From Chitinophagaceae bacterium (lineage in GTDB: Bacteria; Bacteroidota; Bacteroidia; Chitinophagales; Chitinophagaceae): a stretch of 56,212 bases of DNA. The notes beneath the pieces are model-generated. The model saw nothing but the letters and a program-made list of their open reading frames with translations, ran no database searches and was not told where the DNA came from. Below, piece after piece: positions 16,540 through 25,848 of the stretch; position 1 is the first letter of the stretch, and each line of letters begins with the position of its first letter. Location of the stretch: the NCBI GenBank assembly GCA_022841365.1, contig JALHRP010000012.1:33967-90178 (forward strand). The letters run 5' to 3'. The translations under genes and the position numbers were made by a program.

Positions 16540-17840
16540 GTTAAAGATTCAGCAGATTTAATATTTAAATAAGCACCCAGTGCTGTTGCCTGAGGAAATT
16601 CAACTGTTGCAATATTTATGTGCGGATAATTCTTCTGCAGATAATATTTAAAAAGACGGTTGGCCGCAAAACCTCCATCAATAAAAAAATCAGTCACTTC
16701 ATTTGTATTCACCAGGTCAATGGATTGCTTTAGTAAATCGGTAAGACCTTTTAGTAAAGCGGTATATGCTTCCTGTTCATTGCTGAAAACGGAGAGATTC
16801 CATTCTGTTTGTTGTTGTTGAGGCTTTGGGCCACTTCCCTCCATGCAAGCTGGAATAAATTCTGCTACATGAATAGTTGCAGGGTGCTCAATGGATTTAT
16901 AAAAATCTTCCTGCACATGGAAATGTGCTGCAATCCGTTTGGTTTGATATTCATGTTCTTTTCCTAAAAATATCCGGGATGCTTTTACAGGTTGTGCGTT
17001 TGCCTGCAGATAACACAAACTGTCTTTTTGTAATTGTTCCTGTGTGAGTGCTGTTGCATTAAACGGATTCAGGTTAATGCACCAGGTACCTGTGCTGATC
17101 AATAAAAAGGGTGCTTTGTATTTTTTTAAGTACGGTATCAGTGCAGATGAGCTGTCATGCAATCCTGTGCCGATCAGTATTCCATCTTTTTCACCTGCAA
17201 CAGGAACAGCAGTAAGCACCGGTATTTTTTGATCAATCCCTTCTGCCAATACCCATGAATGATAGGTTTGTTTTGTAACATCCCACAGCCCGGTATGGCA
17301 ACCAACTGATGTATAATCGCTCAACAGTTTACCTGTAAATAAATAACTTAAATATTGGGGGAGGTGTAAACTGTATTGAATAGTTTTCCAAACTTCCGGC
17401 TGTTTATGTTTCAGCCAGTACAATTGCAATCCGCTGTTAAGCATGCCCATAAACGGGCTGGCTGTTTCAAGTGCAAATTCATCGGCGTTGTGATTAAAAT
17501 ACTTTGATAAAAAATCTTTTTTAAGTTGTTCCGGAAAAGGTTTTAAATAATTGTACAGTGGAGTTAAAGGATTGCCATGTTCATCAATGTGTACAAAACT
17601 TGCTCCGTATGTTGCAAAGTTGATGGCTTTGATTTTATACGCCTCTTTTTTTGAGAGTAAATTATATTGGCCCAGTACCCATTCTTTCAGTTTAAGAATG
17701 TCTTCACAGGGAAAACCATCTTCATCTGTTGTTTCTGCAAACTGTTCACTGTATTCATCCACCACTTTTCCATCATGAGAAAAAACAAGGCATTTTTTAT
17801 TTGTTTTTCCAATATCGTATATCAGGTACACTTCTTCCAT
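16536..17840 (-). CDS. rhaB: Rhamnulokinase-like FGGY carbohydrate kinase
   Basis: 434 residues from the ATG at 17840, whose A is also the first base of the upstream gene's stop (TAATG overlap). The FGGY fold is seen in YLIYDIGKTNKKCLVF (phosphate-1 loop), ATYGASFVHIDEHGNPLTPLYNY, SPFMGMLNSGLQLYWLK, DYTSVGCHTGLWDV, GTGLHDSSSALIPY and the C-terminal DFFIDGGFAANRLFKYYLQ. It probably phosphorylates L-rhamnulose at C1. This follows from its position after L-rhamnose isomerase and before no other kinase in the locus; FGGY members for other ketoses look alike. The frame is open another 51 codons upstream but there it overlaps the isomerase without conserved sequence. Confidence 0.88.
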   Translation of the reverse strand: MEEVYLIYDIGKTNKKCLVFSHDGKVVDEYSEQFAETTDEDGFPCEDILKLKEWVLGQYNLLSKKEAYKIKAINFATYGASFVHIDEHGNPLTPLYNYLKPFPEQLKKDFLSKYFNHNADEFALETASPFMGMLNSGLQLYWLKHKQPEVWKTIQYSLHLPQYLSYLFTGKLLSDYTSVGCHTGLWDVTKQTYHSWVLAEGIDQKIPVLTAVPVAGEKDGILIGTGLHDSSSALIPYLKKYKAPFLLISTGTWCINLNPFNATALTQEQLQKDSLCYLQANAQPVKASRIFLGKEHEYQTKRIAAHFHVQEDFYKSIEHPATIHVAEFIPACMEGSGPKPQQQQTEWNLSVFSNEQEAYTALLKGLTDLLKQSIDLVNTNEVTDFFIDGGFAANRLFKYYLQKNYPHINIATVEFPQATALGAYLNIKSAESLT

Positions 17841-19114
17841 TACAGTCCGGTAGCGGTGGCGTTTGCACCTCTTGTTTTTATACGTTCTTCTCTGAATCCG
17901 TTTGCTGTAAAGCATTGCAATGGATTGATTGCATAGCCGTTTCTGTGTCTTGCTTCGGCTACAATGCTTCTTACATCTGTAAGGAATGCACACTGTAAAA
18001 TCTGCTCTGCAGTTACTACATCATTTGTTTGCTGTGCGGCATGTAATCGTTTTCTGTCTACAAGTAATGCTTTGGCATAAGCAATTGAAATATTTTCGAG
18101 TGATTGCAGTAAATCAGCAACAGGGTCTTTAGTGTTATGACTTGCATCAATCATGTAAGCAATCGTCTGTGCGGTCAGTTGTTCATCCTGTGCTGCATCA
18201 ACCAATTCATTAAAAATTAAAAACAACTGAAAGGGTTTTATGCTGCCGGTACTTAAATCATCATCGCCATACATGCTGCCGTTAAAATGAAAACCGCCAA
18301 GTGCATTAAAATGCATCAGTCTTGCAACAATCTGTTCAATATTGGTATTGGGTAAATGATGGCCCAGATCTACCAATACTTTTGCCTGCGAACCCAAACT
18401 GTCGCACAGTGATTTACTTGTTCCCCAATCAGGAATAATCATGCTGTAAAAGTTGGGCTCGTAAGGTTTATATTCAACCAGCATTGTCCAGTCGGCCGGT
18501 AATGCCTGATAAATTTTTTGAAGTGAGTCCAGTGTACGTTGATAGGCTTTCCTGAAATGATGCTGGCCTGGAAAATTACTTCCATCTGCAAGCCATACCG
18601 TAAGCACTTTACTGTTCAGTTGTTTGCCATGCTCAATCACTTCGATGTTGTGTTCAACTGCCTGTTGTCTTACCGCATCCTGAGTATGACAGAGCGATCC
18701 GAATTTATAAGAATGCTTTTGTCCGGCCTGATCCTGAAATGTATTAGAGTTGACTGAATCAATGAGTAAACCATGTTGCTGCAACTGTTGTTGAACAGCA
18801 GTGATATCTGTTGGAATATCCCATGGTATATGAAGAGAGATGGAATTGGTAGCACCGCTTAAACTTCTGATCAATCCAACATCCTCAATTTTTTCTTCTA
18901 AATTTCTGGGCTCGCCGCCACCTGCAAATCTTCCAAACCTTGTGCCGCCAGTACCCAAGGCCCAGGAGGGGATAGCGATCTGCAGCTGCTGCAGCTTTGA
19001 AATGATATTGTTTATATCAACTCCTTTTGCAGTAAGCATGGATGCTGTTGCCTGAAAGAATGGGAGGTGATGTTGTTGTTCCTGATTATGTTGTGCAATG
19101 CGATCCTGAATCAT
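17840..19114 (-). CDS. rhaI: L-rhamnose isomerase, RhaI type
   Basis: 424 residues of the xylose-isomerase-like TIM-barrel family that includes Pseudomonas-type L-rhamnose isomerase, unrelated in length and detail to E. coli RhaA. Landmarks are PSWALGTGGTRFGRF, SLHIPWD, LTVWLADGSNFPGQ, the ligand segment LVEYKPYEPNFYSMIIPDWG, VLVDLGHHLPNTNIEQIVA and GGFHFNGSMYGDDDL. It converts L-rhamnose to L-rhamnulose. It is followed directly by the kinase (1-base overlap) and preceded by the aldolase/dehydrogenase gene with a 92-base gap in which I see only a small hairpin (GCATG/CATGC). Confidence 0.92.
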   Translation of the reverse strand: MIQDRIAQHNQEQQHHLPFFQATASMLTAKGVDINNIISKLQQLQIAIPSWALGTGGTRFGRFAGGGEPRNLEEKIEDVGLIRSLSGATNSISLHIPWDIPTDITAVQQQLQQHGLLIDSVNSNTFQDQAGQKHSYKFGSLCHTQDAVRQQAVEHNIEVIEHGKQLNSKVLTVWLADGSNFPGQHHFRKAYQRTLDSLQKIYQALPADWTMLVEYKPYEPNFYSMIIPDWGTSKSLCDSLGSQAKVLVDLGHHLPNTNIEQIVARLMHFNALGGFHFNGSMYGDDDLSTGSIKPFQLFLIFNELVDAAQDEQLTAQTIAYMIDASHNTKDPVADLLQSLENISIAYAKALLVDRKRLHAAQQTNDVVTAEQILQCAFLTDVRSIVAEARHRNGYAINPLQCFTANGFREERIKTRGANATATGL

Positions 19115-19206
19115 ACAGCAAGCAAAATTATAAAATGAAGATAGTAAAGTCTTAAAAACAGCACTGCATGGACATGCAACGCTTTATGATTGATTATGAC
19201 TGAAAT

Positions 19207-21312
19207 TTATCGTAAGAAACTTCCTGCAAAACCGCCATCCACGTTAATAATATTTCCGGTTGATTTTTTCAGAGAGCCATCTGTTAAAGCAAGTACCGCT
19301 TTGGCAATATCTTCCGGCAATATCTCTTCGTTCAGCAAAGTGCGTTTTGCATAGTAAGCCGGTAGTTCTTCTACACTTACACCATATGCTTTTGCCCGGC
19401 CTTCGGCCCAGCCGTTTTCCCAAATCTTACTGCCACGAACAACCGCATCGGGGTTTACTACATTCACTCTTATTTTATCTTTACCAAGTTCTGCAGCAAG
19501 TAAACGACTCATATGTATTTGTGCTCCTTTTGCGGTTCCGTACGCCACATTGTTTGGGCCGGCATACAATCCGTTTTTGCTGGCAATATTTACAATATCT
19601 GCATCTGTTTTTTGTTGACGGATAATTTCTGTGAATTGCTGAGACAAAATAAATTGTGCTTTCACCAGAATATCTTCCAGCAAATTCCAGTCTGCAAGTG
19701 TGGTTTGTTCCAATGGTTTTGAAATGGATATGCCTGCACAGTTCACCAGTATATCAATGCCCCCAAACTGCAGAATCATTTCTTCAAAACTATGTTGCAG
19801 TTCTGTTTGTTTTGTTACATCGGCTTTTACACCGGTGCAAAAGTCTTTACCGTATTTCTGTTGCAGTTCAGTTGCAGCAATATCTGCATTGTCTCTGTCG
19901 CTTAATACTACACAGGCACCGTTTTGCAGAAACAGTTCACAAATGGCATTGCCAATTCCGCCTGAAGCACCTGTTACATAAGCAATTTTTCCTGCCAGTG
20001 ATTTTGGTTTGGGCATGCGTTGCAGTTTGGCTTCTTCAAGCAACCAGTATTCAATGTTAAAGGCTTCCTGTTCACTTAAGCCGCTGTATTCGCTGATGGC
20101 TTCTGCACCCTTCATAACGTTGATGGCGTTGATGTAAAACTCTGCCGCTACTCTTGCTGTAAATTTATCTTTGGCAAACGTAAACATTCCCACACCCGGA
20201 TAAAGAAATACAACAGGATTGTTATCTCTTAATGCAGGGCTGTTGCTGTGTTTGCATCGTTCATAATAGGCAGTATAATCGTTACGGTAATCCTGTACCT
20301 GTTGCTGAATGATGCTGATAGTTTCTGCTGTATGGATGGCTGCATCAGCAGGGATTTGTAAAATTAACGGACGGATTTTAGTGCGTAAAAAATGATCGGG
20401 ACAACTGGTGCCTTTTGGACCTAACACAGCAAGATCATTGCTGTTGATGAATTCCAGCACACGTGCATCATCTGTAAAATGGCCAATCATTCGTACCTGC
20501 GATGAAACCAAACCACGCAGCACCGGTGCAAGTGCAACCGCCTGTTGTTTGCGTTGATCTGCAGGTAATGCATTTATTTTTTCTCCGCCAAATACCGGTT
20601 TCTTTTTTCCGTATTGTGTTTCTAAGTAAGCCGCTGCTTTCTCAATCGTTTCTAAGGTATTGATATAACATTCGTACGAATCTTCAGCCCAGGTAAACAA
20701 ACCGTGTCCGCCGAGAACAACACCTTTTAATGCCGGATTATTTTTTACCGCCGCTTCTAATTGTAAACCCAGATCAAATCCCGGTTTTTGCCAGGGAATC
20801 CAGCCAATGGTTCCGTTAAATAAATCGGCAGTAATCTGTTCGCCGTCTTTTGCTGCCGCAATGGCAATAATAGCATCGGGGTGTAAATGATCAATGTGTT
20901 TAAATGGTAATAAACCATGGAGAGGTGTATCAATGGAAGGTGCTGCACTTTTTAAATCGTGCAGACAATAATTAAACAGATCCACCATCTCATCTTCAAA
21001 AGCCAAACCTCTGTAACGCTTTTTGAGTTCATGCAGTTTTTGTGTGTACAATACAGCGCAACCTTTTTTAGTAAGTGTGCCAATATCGCCACCGCTTCCT
21101 TTTACCCACATTACTTCTTCTGTGTTTCCGGTAACGGGATTAACAGCCGTTGTTTTGCAGCTTGTGTTACCACCGGCATAATTGGTAATGCGCAGATCGG
21201 CACCAAGTAAATTAGAGCGGTAAATAAATGAATCTACTTCGTTGTTAATTGATGCTGCATGGGCGTCGTCCCATAAATACTGTACGTATTTGAATGCAAT
21301 CGTATTGGGCAT
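19207..21312 (-). CDS. rhaEW: Bifunctional rhamnulose-1-phosphate aldolase / L-lactaldehyde dehydrogenase
   Basis: 701 residues in two domains. Residues about 1-400 are a class II aldolase/adducin domain (ITNYAGGNTSCKTT, VMWVKGSGGDIGTL, TPLHGLLPFKHIDHLHPDAI, GVVLGGHGLFTWAED) with His ligands for zinc. Residues about 435-700 are a short-chain dehydrogenase (AYVTGASGGIGNAICELF, LVNCAGIS, NIASKNGLYAGPNNVAYGTAKGA with the YxxxK pair, GNIINVDGGFAGSFLR). Characterised RhaEW proteins split rhamnulose 1-phosphate to DHAP and L-lactaldehyde and oxidise the latter to L-lactate. It is first in the minus-strand operon, divergent from the GntR gene, with a tandem-repeat element between them. Confidence 0.94.
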   Translation of the reverse strand: MPNTIAFKYVQYLWDDAHAASINNEVDSFIYRSNLLGADLRITNYAGGNTSCKTTAVNPVTGNTEEVMWVKGSGGDIGTLTKKGCAVLYTQKLHELKKRYRGLAFEDEMVDLFNYCLHDLKSAAPSIDTPLHGLLPFKHIDHLHPDAIIAIAAAKDGEQITADLFNGTIGWIPWQKPGFDLGLQLEAAVKNNPALKGVVLGGHGLFTWAEDSYECYINTLETIEKAAAYLETQYGKKKPVFGGEKINALPADQRKQQAVALAPVLRGLVSSQVRMIGHFTDDARVLEFINSNDLAVLGPKGTSCPDHFLRTKIRPLILQIPADAAIHTAETISIIQQQVQDYRNDYTAYYERCKHSNSPALRDNNPVVFLYPGVGMFTFAKDKFTARVAAEFYINAINVMKGAEAISEYSGLSEQEAFNIEYWLLEEAKLQRMPKPKSLAGKIAYVTGASGGIGNAICELFLQNGACVVLSDRDNADIAATELQQKYGKDFCTGVKADVTKQTELQHSFEEMILQFGGIDILVNCAGISISKPLEQTTLADWNLLEDILVKAQFILSQQFTEIIRQQKTDADIVNIASKNGLYAGPNNVAYGTAKGAQIHMSRLLAAELGKDKIRVNVVNPDAVVRGSKIWENGWAEGRAKAYGVSVEELPAYYAKRTLLNEEILPEDIAKAVLALTDGSLKKSTGNIINVDGGFAGSFLR

Positions 21313-21440
21313 ATGGTTGATAATAAAATTGGTTCTTTAAAATACTGCAGTCAATGGGTTATGCCGGTAACTGCAATGTCAATTAATTGAATCTTCTGTT
21401 CGCAAAATTTACACTAATTTGGCAAAGTTTCCATTCTTAT

Positions 21441-21460
21441 CTGTCCTGAACTATCCTGTT
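21441..21460 (+). promoter_or_regulatory. Candidate GntR operator, copy 2
   Basis: CTGTCCTGAA CTATCCTGTT is a perfect tandem of two 10-bp words, differing from each other at 3 positions. It ends one base before the ATG of the GntR-type gene, so binding would block or autoregulate that gene, and it stands 128 bases before the aldolase start on the other strand. Relative to the aldolase operon its orientation is the same as that of copies 1 and 3 to their operons. Confidence 0.55.
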
Positions 21461-21461
21461 T

Positions 21462-22478
21462 ATGTGGAAGTTTCAAACTGAATTAAATAACAAGCAACCG
21501 AAGTACCGGCAAATTATCAATGCCATTATCAATGATATTGAGAAGGGTATTCTTAAAAAAGATGATACTCTTCCTTCTATCAATGAGCTTAGTTTTGAGT
21601 ACGATATTGCCCGTGATACGGTGGAGAAAGCATACAAAGAGCTGAAAGAAAAAGGCATCATCACTTCCGTAAGAGGCAAAGGTTTTTTTGTAAATGGTTT
21701 AAAAGGCAGTAAGCTGCGCATCCTGCTGGTGCTGAATAAACTCAGCGCCTACAAAAAATTTATTTATTATTCCTTTATTAATACCCTTGGTACAAAAGCA
21801 ACGGTAGACCTGCAGGTGCACCATTACAATGCGGTTCTGCTTAAGAACATACTGGAAGAAAGCAGAGGTAAGTATCATTATTATGTAATCATGCCGCACT
21901 TTTATGAAGGGCTTGAAACGGTGAATATTATTGAAGAGCTGGAAAAAATTTCTAAAGATGAACTGGTGATACTGGATAAACACCTGCCGGAGTTAAAAGG
22001 GAATTATTTAAGCGTATACCAGGATTTTGAAAATGATATTTATGAGGCACTTGAAAGTGGGGATGATGTATTGAGTAAATACAAAGAGTTGTGTCTGGTA
22101 TTTCCTGAGAATGATAATTATCCGTTTGAAATTGTAAAAGGATTCCGAAAGTATTGCAGTCATTACAACAAGAAGCATTCCGTAATACAAAGTACTGAAA
22201 CCGTAAAGCTGCAGAAAGGCGTGTTGTTTATTGTTATTGAAGAAGCCGATTTAGTGGATATTGTAAAAAAGGCAATGGAAAAAGGGTACGAGTTGGGGAA
22301 ACACATCGGCATCATCTCATTTAATGAAACTACATTAAAAGAAATACTCGCTGGCGGCATCGCTACTATCTCTACACATTTTGAAGCAATGGGCTCTACT
22401 GCTGCCACTTTAATTTTGGAAAAACAAAGTATAAAAATCAAAAATCCGTTCTCGCTGATCCGCCGCCCATCACTTTGA
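21462..22478 (+). CDS. GntR-type transcriptional regulator with sugar-binding-like domain
   Basis: 338 residues. Residues about 1-75 are a GntR winged helix (PKYRQIINAIINDIEKGIL, LPSINELSFEYDIARDTVEK, GIITSVRGKGFFVNG). Residues about 85-335 resemble a LacI/periplasmic-binding effector domain (LRILLVLNKLSAYKKFIYYSF, LCLVFPENDNYPFEIVKGF, GVLFIVIEEADLVDIVKKA, IGIISFNETTLKEIL). Such chimeras control sugar catabolism in Bacteroidota. Its place between the rhamnose operon and SusC, and the tandem repeats beside it, make it the likely local regulator, with L-rhamnose or a pathway intermediate as effector (inference). Whether it represses or activates is open. Confidence 0.9.
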   Translation: MWKFQTELNNKQPKYRQIINAIINDIEKGILKKDDTLPSINELSFEYDIARDTVEKAYKELKEKGIITSVRGKGFFVNGLKGSKLRILLVLNKLSAYKKFIYYSFINTLGTKATVDLQVHHYNAVLLKNILEESRGKYHYYVIMPHFYEGLETVNIIEELEKISKDELVILDKHLPELKGNYLSVYQDFENDIYEALESGDDVLSKYKELCLVFPENDNYPFEIVKGFRKYCSHYNKKHSVIQSTETVKLQKGVLFIVIEEADLVDIVKKAMEKGYELGKHIGIISFNETTLKEILAGGIATISTHFEAMGSTAATLILEKQSIKIKNPFSLIRRPSL

Positions 22479-22486
22479 TGTTTTTT

Positions 22487-22506
22487 CACAGGAAAGTACA
22501 GGACAG
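22487..22506 (-). promoter_or_regulatory. Candidate GntR operator, copy 3
   Basis: Read on the minus strand, CTGTCCTGTA CTTTCCTGTG is again a tandem of the 10-bp word. It lies in the 101-base gap between the regulator and susC-like genes. A degenerate -7 box, TAATTTAG at 22526-22533, follows after 19 bases, matching the 18-base gap at copy 1. Confidence 0.55.
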
Positions 22507-22579
22507 CCAACATTTCAATCTCAGTTAATTTAGTTCTGTCAGAAAGTTTATTTCTGTTTTAAACTGCTTAATTACTTAA

Positions 22580-25500
22580 ATGATTGCTATGCAAAAAAAG
22601 TTCCGGCTCAACAGCCTTTTATGTATGAGTATACTACTCTGCAGTCTGTTTACCTTTTTTTCAGTAGAGACATTTGCACAGGAAGACAGGGTTACTTTAA
22701 CAGGAACTGTTACAGGCCCCGATGGAAAACCTGTTGAAAAAGCATCTGTTACAACTGCCGATAAAAAATTTGGTACAGCCACCAATGAACTGGGAAAATT
22801 TAGTTTAAATGTACCCCGTTCTTCAAGCCGTACCCTTGTTTTTAGTAGTGTAGGTTTTAAGACTGTTGAAATTAAAACCGGAACAACAACTGTTTTTTCA
22901 GTTTCACTGGAAGAACGCAATAACGAACTGCAGGATGTAGTGGTGGTTGGATACGGTACCAGAAAAAAAGAAGATGTTAGTGGTGCTGTAACACAGGTAA
23001 ACAGTGATATGATTACTAAGCAACCAATTACCTCCATTGATCAGGGATTGGCAGGTATGGTACCCGGTGTTACATTAAGAGAAGGTTCAGGTGCACCCGG
23101 CAGTGGCCCCGAAATTTTAATCCGTGGTATCAATACTTTTCGCAGTAATAAACCGCTCATTGTAATTGATGATATTATTTATGAAGACGGAAATGATCAG
23201 AACAACAACCCGCTTGCACTGATTAATCCCGATGATATTGAAAGTGTAACAGTATTAAAAGATGCCGCAACAAAAGCAATCTACGGTTCAAGAGCAACTG
23301 CAGGTGTAATTGTTGTAAAAACAAAAAGAGGAAAATCGGGCAAGCCGAAAATTACGTTTTCCACCAGTCTCGGATTTTCAAACATCATGGCGTTTGATGT
23401 ACCCGATGTATTGAATGCATCAGAGCTGGCTCAGTTCAGAAAAGAAAAAGCAATTGATGATATCAGAGCAACGAACAATGCAAGCTTTTCAATTTACAGA
23501 GATCCTAAAATTCCTGTTTCCGATACAGCGATCTTACGTTTTTTACCTGCTGCTTCTGCATATATTAACCCATCACAATTTGGAACCGGTACAAACTGGT
23601 TTGATGTAATTACACGCCAGGCTATTACACAAAACAGCAGCATTAGTGTAAGCGGCGGTAATGCAAACACCCGTTTCTTCATCAGTGGTAATTATCTCAA
23701 CCAGGAAGGCGTAATCATCAACAACGATATCAAACGTTATTCATTCCGTTCAAATCTTGATTTGAAATTATCAGAGAAACTTCGTTTTGGTTTAAATATC
23801 AATCCTTCACGTACAGAACAAAATCGCCCTGCAGATGATCCCGGCGCAGGACAGTTCAGTGCATACGGTACCATCACCAGCACGTACTGGATTGATCCAA
23901 GTGTATCAGTGTATAAACCAAACGGAGAATTTAATTATACAACTCAGGGACCGCTTACCAGTAACTACACAGCCAACCCGTTGTATCAGATATTAAAAGA
24001 ACGTGAGGTAAGACGTTCTACACAATTGTTAACAGGAACATTCCTTGAGTTTGAACCGGTGAAAAATCTGTTCTTCAAAACAAATTTATCCTGGAACTAT
24101 ACACAGTCCCGCTCTCAAAACTTTAAGCCGGCTAATCTGGTAGGCGATGGAAGTTTAACTCCGCAGTTTCCAAATATTGATAGTGCAAGAGCTGTACTGT
24201 TTAACCAATCCATCAACAACATCATCAGCGATAACACTGTTCGCTACCGCATTGAATTTAAACAGCACAATGCAGAAATCCTTGGCGGTTATCTGGTGCA
24301 GCAGCAAACAGGAGAAAACTCAACCATGAGTGCCAAACGCATTATTGATGAGAATTTTTATCTGCCCGATTTCAATAACGTATCACAGGCTACTGTCGGA
24401 AACTTTACCGGAAGTGAAGAGTTCTCCAGATTCAGACTGGTATCTCTCATCGGTCGGGTGAATTATTCGTATGCCAATAAATATCTTGCAAACTTTTCTA
24501 TCAGAAGAGATGGGTCATCCCGTTTTGGAAGAGATGTGCAGTATGGTGTATTCCCTGCAGGTTCTGTTGCATGGCGTGTAACTGAAGAAAAATTCATGAA
24601 CCGTGTAAAAGGGAACTGGCTCGATGAATTAAGACTTGAAGTTGGTTATGGCATTACCGGTAATAACAACGGCGCTTCTGCTTATGGCTTTCTTGGTTCA
24701 GTAGGTAATTCATCTTATATGTTCGGTAATACGTTTACACTTGGTAATACGTTAACCGGTTTGCCCAATCCTTTAATTACATGGGAAGAGAGCAAGCAGT
24801 TTGATGTGGGATTGAATGCAACTTTATGGCGAAAGCGGATCAACCTCGCCTTTAACTATTATCAGCAGATTACCGGTGGATTGCTTGCAGATATTCCTTA
24901 TTCATGGATCAGTGGTTTTGGTTCGGTGTTAGGTAATCAGCAAAGCCGTGTACAAAACCGTGGTTTTGAAGTACAGGTAGATGTAGCAGTTGTGCGTAAC
25001 CGTAATGTTACATGGACAACCAGCATCAACGCATCAAAATATGTAAATAAAATTCTTGACTATTATTTACCCGGCGGTTTCTTAAGTGGCTTTGCAGGAA
25101 ATGGAACAGCGGTTGCTATTTCACAACCGGGCGAGCCAATTGGTATGTTTCGTGGTTTAAAAGTGTTGGGTCTTTATACTGCAGCAGATATTGCAGATCC
25201 TTCTGTTCCCAAATATGCAGGTGCACGTGAAGGCAGTTTAAAATATTTAGATGGCAACGGTAACGGTGTGCTGGAAAATAACTTTGAACAGGATTATGTG
25301 ATCCTTGGCAATCCGCATCCGGATTTAATGTTTGGCTGGAACAACCAGGTACGTTGGAAAAAATTAAACTTCCGTACCATTTTTGCCGGACAGTTAGGTG
25401 GATTGATTTATGACCTGCGTCGTGAAATCATGTGGAATGTAGATGGTAATTTTAATATTGATCGTCAGATGCTCGACAGATGGCGCCCGGGCGATGATCC

Positions 25501-25837
25501 AACAACAAAAACATTTCCGGGTACAGCATCACCATCCGGTTCTACAACAAGGTTTGTTCGTTTTCCTGCAAGTAATAAAATTTATGATGGTTCCTATATC
25601 GGGTTAAAGAATTTAACCATCGGATATACATTGCAGGGGCCAACCAGAAATAACAAACGATTACTTGAAACCTGTGAGTTTTATATCAGCGCCAGAAATG
25701 TATTCTATCTGTCTGCTTATAAATATGGTAATCCGGAAGTGCGTCGTTCAAATGATGGATCTGCTTTACGCAGCATCAACTACGGCAGCTATCCTGTTTC
25801 AAGAACCGTTACTGTAGGATTTTCAATCACATTCTAA
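22580..25837 (+). CDS. SusC/RagA-type TonB-linked outer-membrane transporter
   Basis: 1085 residues. A signal peptide (about 1-34, ending TFAQ) is followed by a carboxypeptidase-regulatory-like domain (VTLTGTVTGPDGKPVEKASV to VFSVSLEER), the TonB-box region LQDVVVVGYGTRKKEDVSGAV, the plug (RGINTFRSNKPLIVIDDIIYE, VLKDAATKAIYGSRATAGVI) and a long barrel that ends in TVTVGFSITF. It imports oligosaccharides across the outer membrane with its SusD partner, whose gene begins 11 bases after its stop. Either ATG 22580 or 22589 may be used. The ligand is inferred to be a rhamnose-containing oligosaccharide from the enzymes around it. Confidence 0.96.
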   Translation: MIAMQKKFRLNSLLCMSILLCSLFTFFSVETFAQEDRVTLTGTVTGPDGKPVEKASVTTADKKFGTATNELGKFSLNVPRSSSRTLVFSSVGFKTVEIKTGTTTVFSVSLEERNNELQDVVVVGYGTRKKEDVSGAVTQVNSDMITKQPITSIDQGLAGMVPGVTLREGSGAPGSGPEILIRGINTFRSNKPLIVIDDIIYEDGNDQNNNPLALINPDDIESVTVLKDAATKAIYGSRATAGVIVVKTKRGKSGKPKITFSTSLGFSNIMAFDVPDVLNASELAQFRKEKAIDDIRATNNASFSIYRDPKIPVSDTAILRFLPAASAYINPSQFGTGTNWFDVITRQAITQNSSISVSGGNANTRFFISGNYLNQEGVIINNDIKRYSFRSNLDLKLSEKLRFGLNINPSRTEQNRPADDPGAGQFSAYGTITSTYWIDPSVSVYKPNGEFNYTTQGPLTSNYTANPLYQILKEREVRRSTQLLTGTFLEFEPVKNLFFKTNLSWNYTQSRSQNFKPANLVGDGSLTPQFPNIDSARAVLFNQSINNIISDNTVRYRIEFKQHNAEILGGYLVQQQTGENSTMSAKRIIDENFYLPDFNNVSQATVGNFTGSEEFSRFRLVSLIGRVNYSYANKYLANFSIRRDGSSRFGRDVQYGVFPAGSVAWRVTEEKFMNRVKGNWLDELRLEVGYGITGNNNGASAYGFLGSVGNSSYMFGNTFTLGNTLTGLPNPLITWEESKQFDVGLNATLWRKRINLAFNYYQQITGGLLADIPYSWISGFGSVLGNQQSRVQNRGFEVQVDVAVVRNRNVTWTTSINASKYVNKILDYYLPGGFLSGFAGNGTAVAISQPGEPIGMFRGLKVLGLYTAADIADPSVPKYAGAREGSLKYLDGNGNGVLENNFEQDYVILGNPHPDLMFGWNNQVRWKKLNFRTIFAGQLGGLIYDLRREIMWNVDGNFNIDRQMLDRWRPGDDPTTKTFPGTASPSGSTTRFVRFPASNKIYDGSYIGLKNLTIGYTLQGPTRNNKRLLETCEFYISARNVFYLSAYKYGNPEVRRSNDGSALRSINYGSYPVSRTVTVGFSITF

Positions 25838-25848
25838 ACTTGTTTGTC

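Noticed and set aside
17841-17993. An N-terminal extension of 51 codons on the sugar kinase
   Set aside because: The extension is Arg/Lys/Cys-rich, overlaps the isomerase gene, and the ATG at 17840 in a TAATG overlap gives the normal FGGY start.
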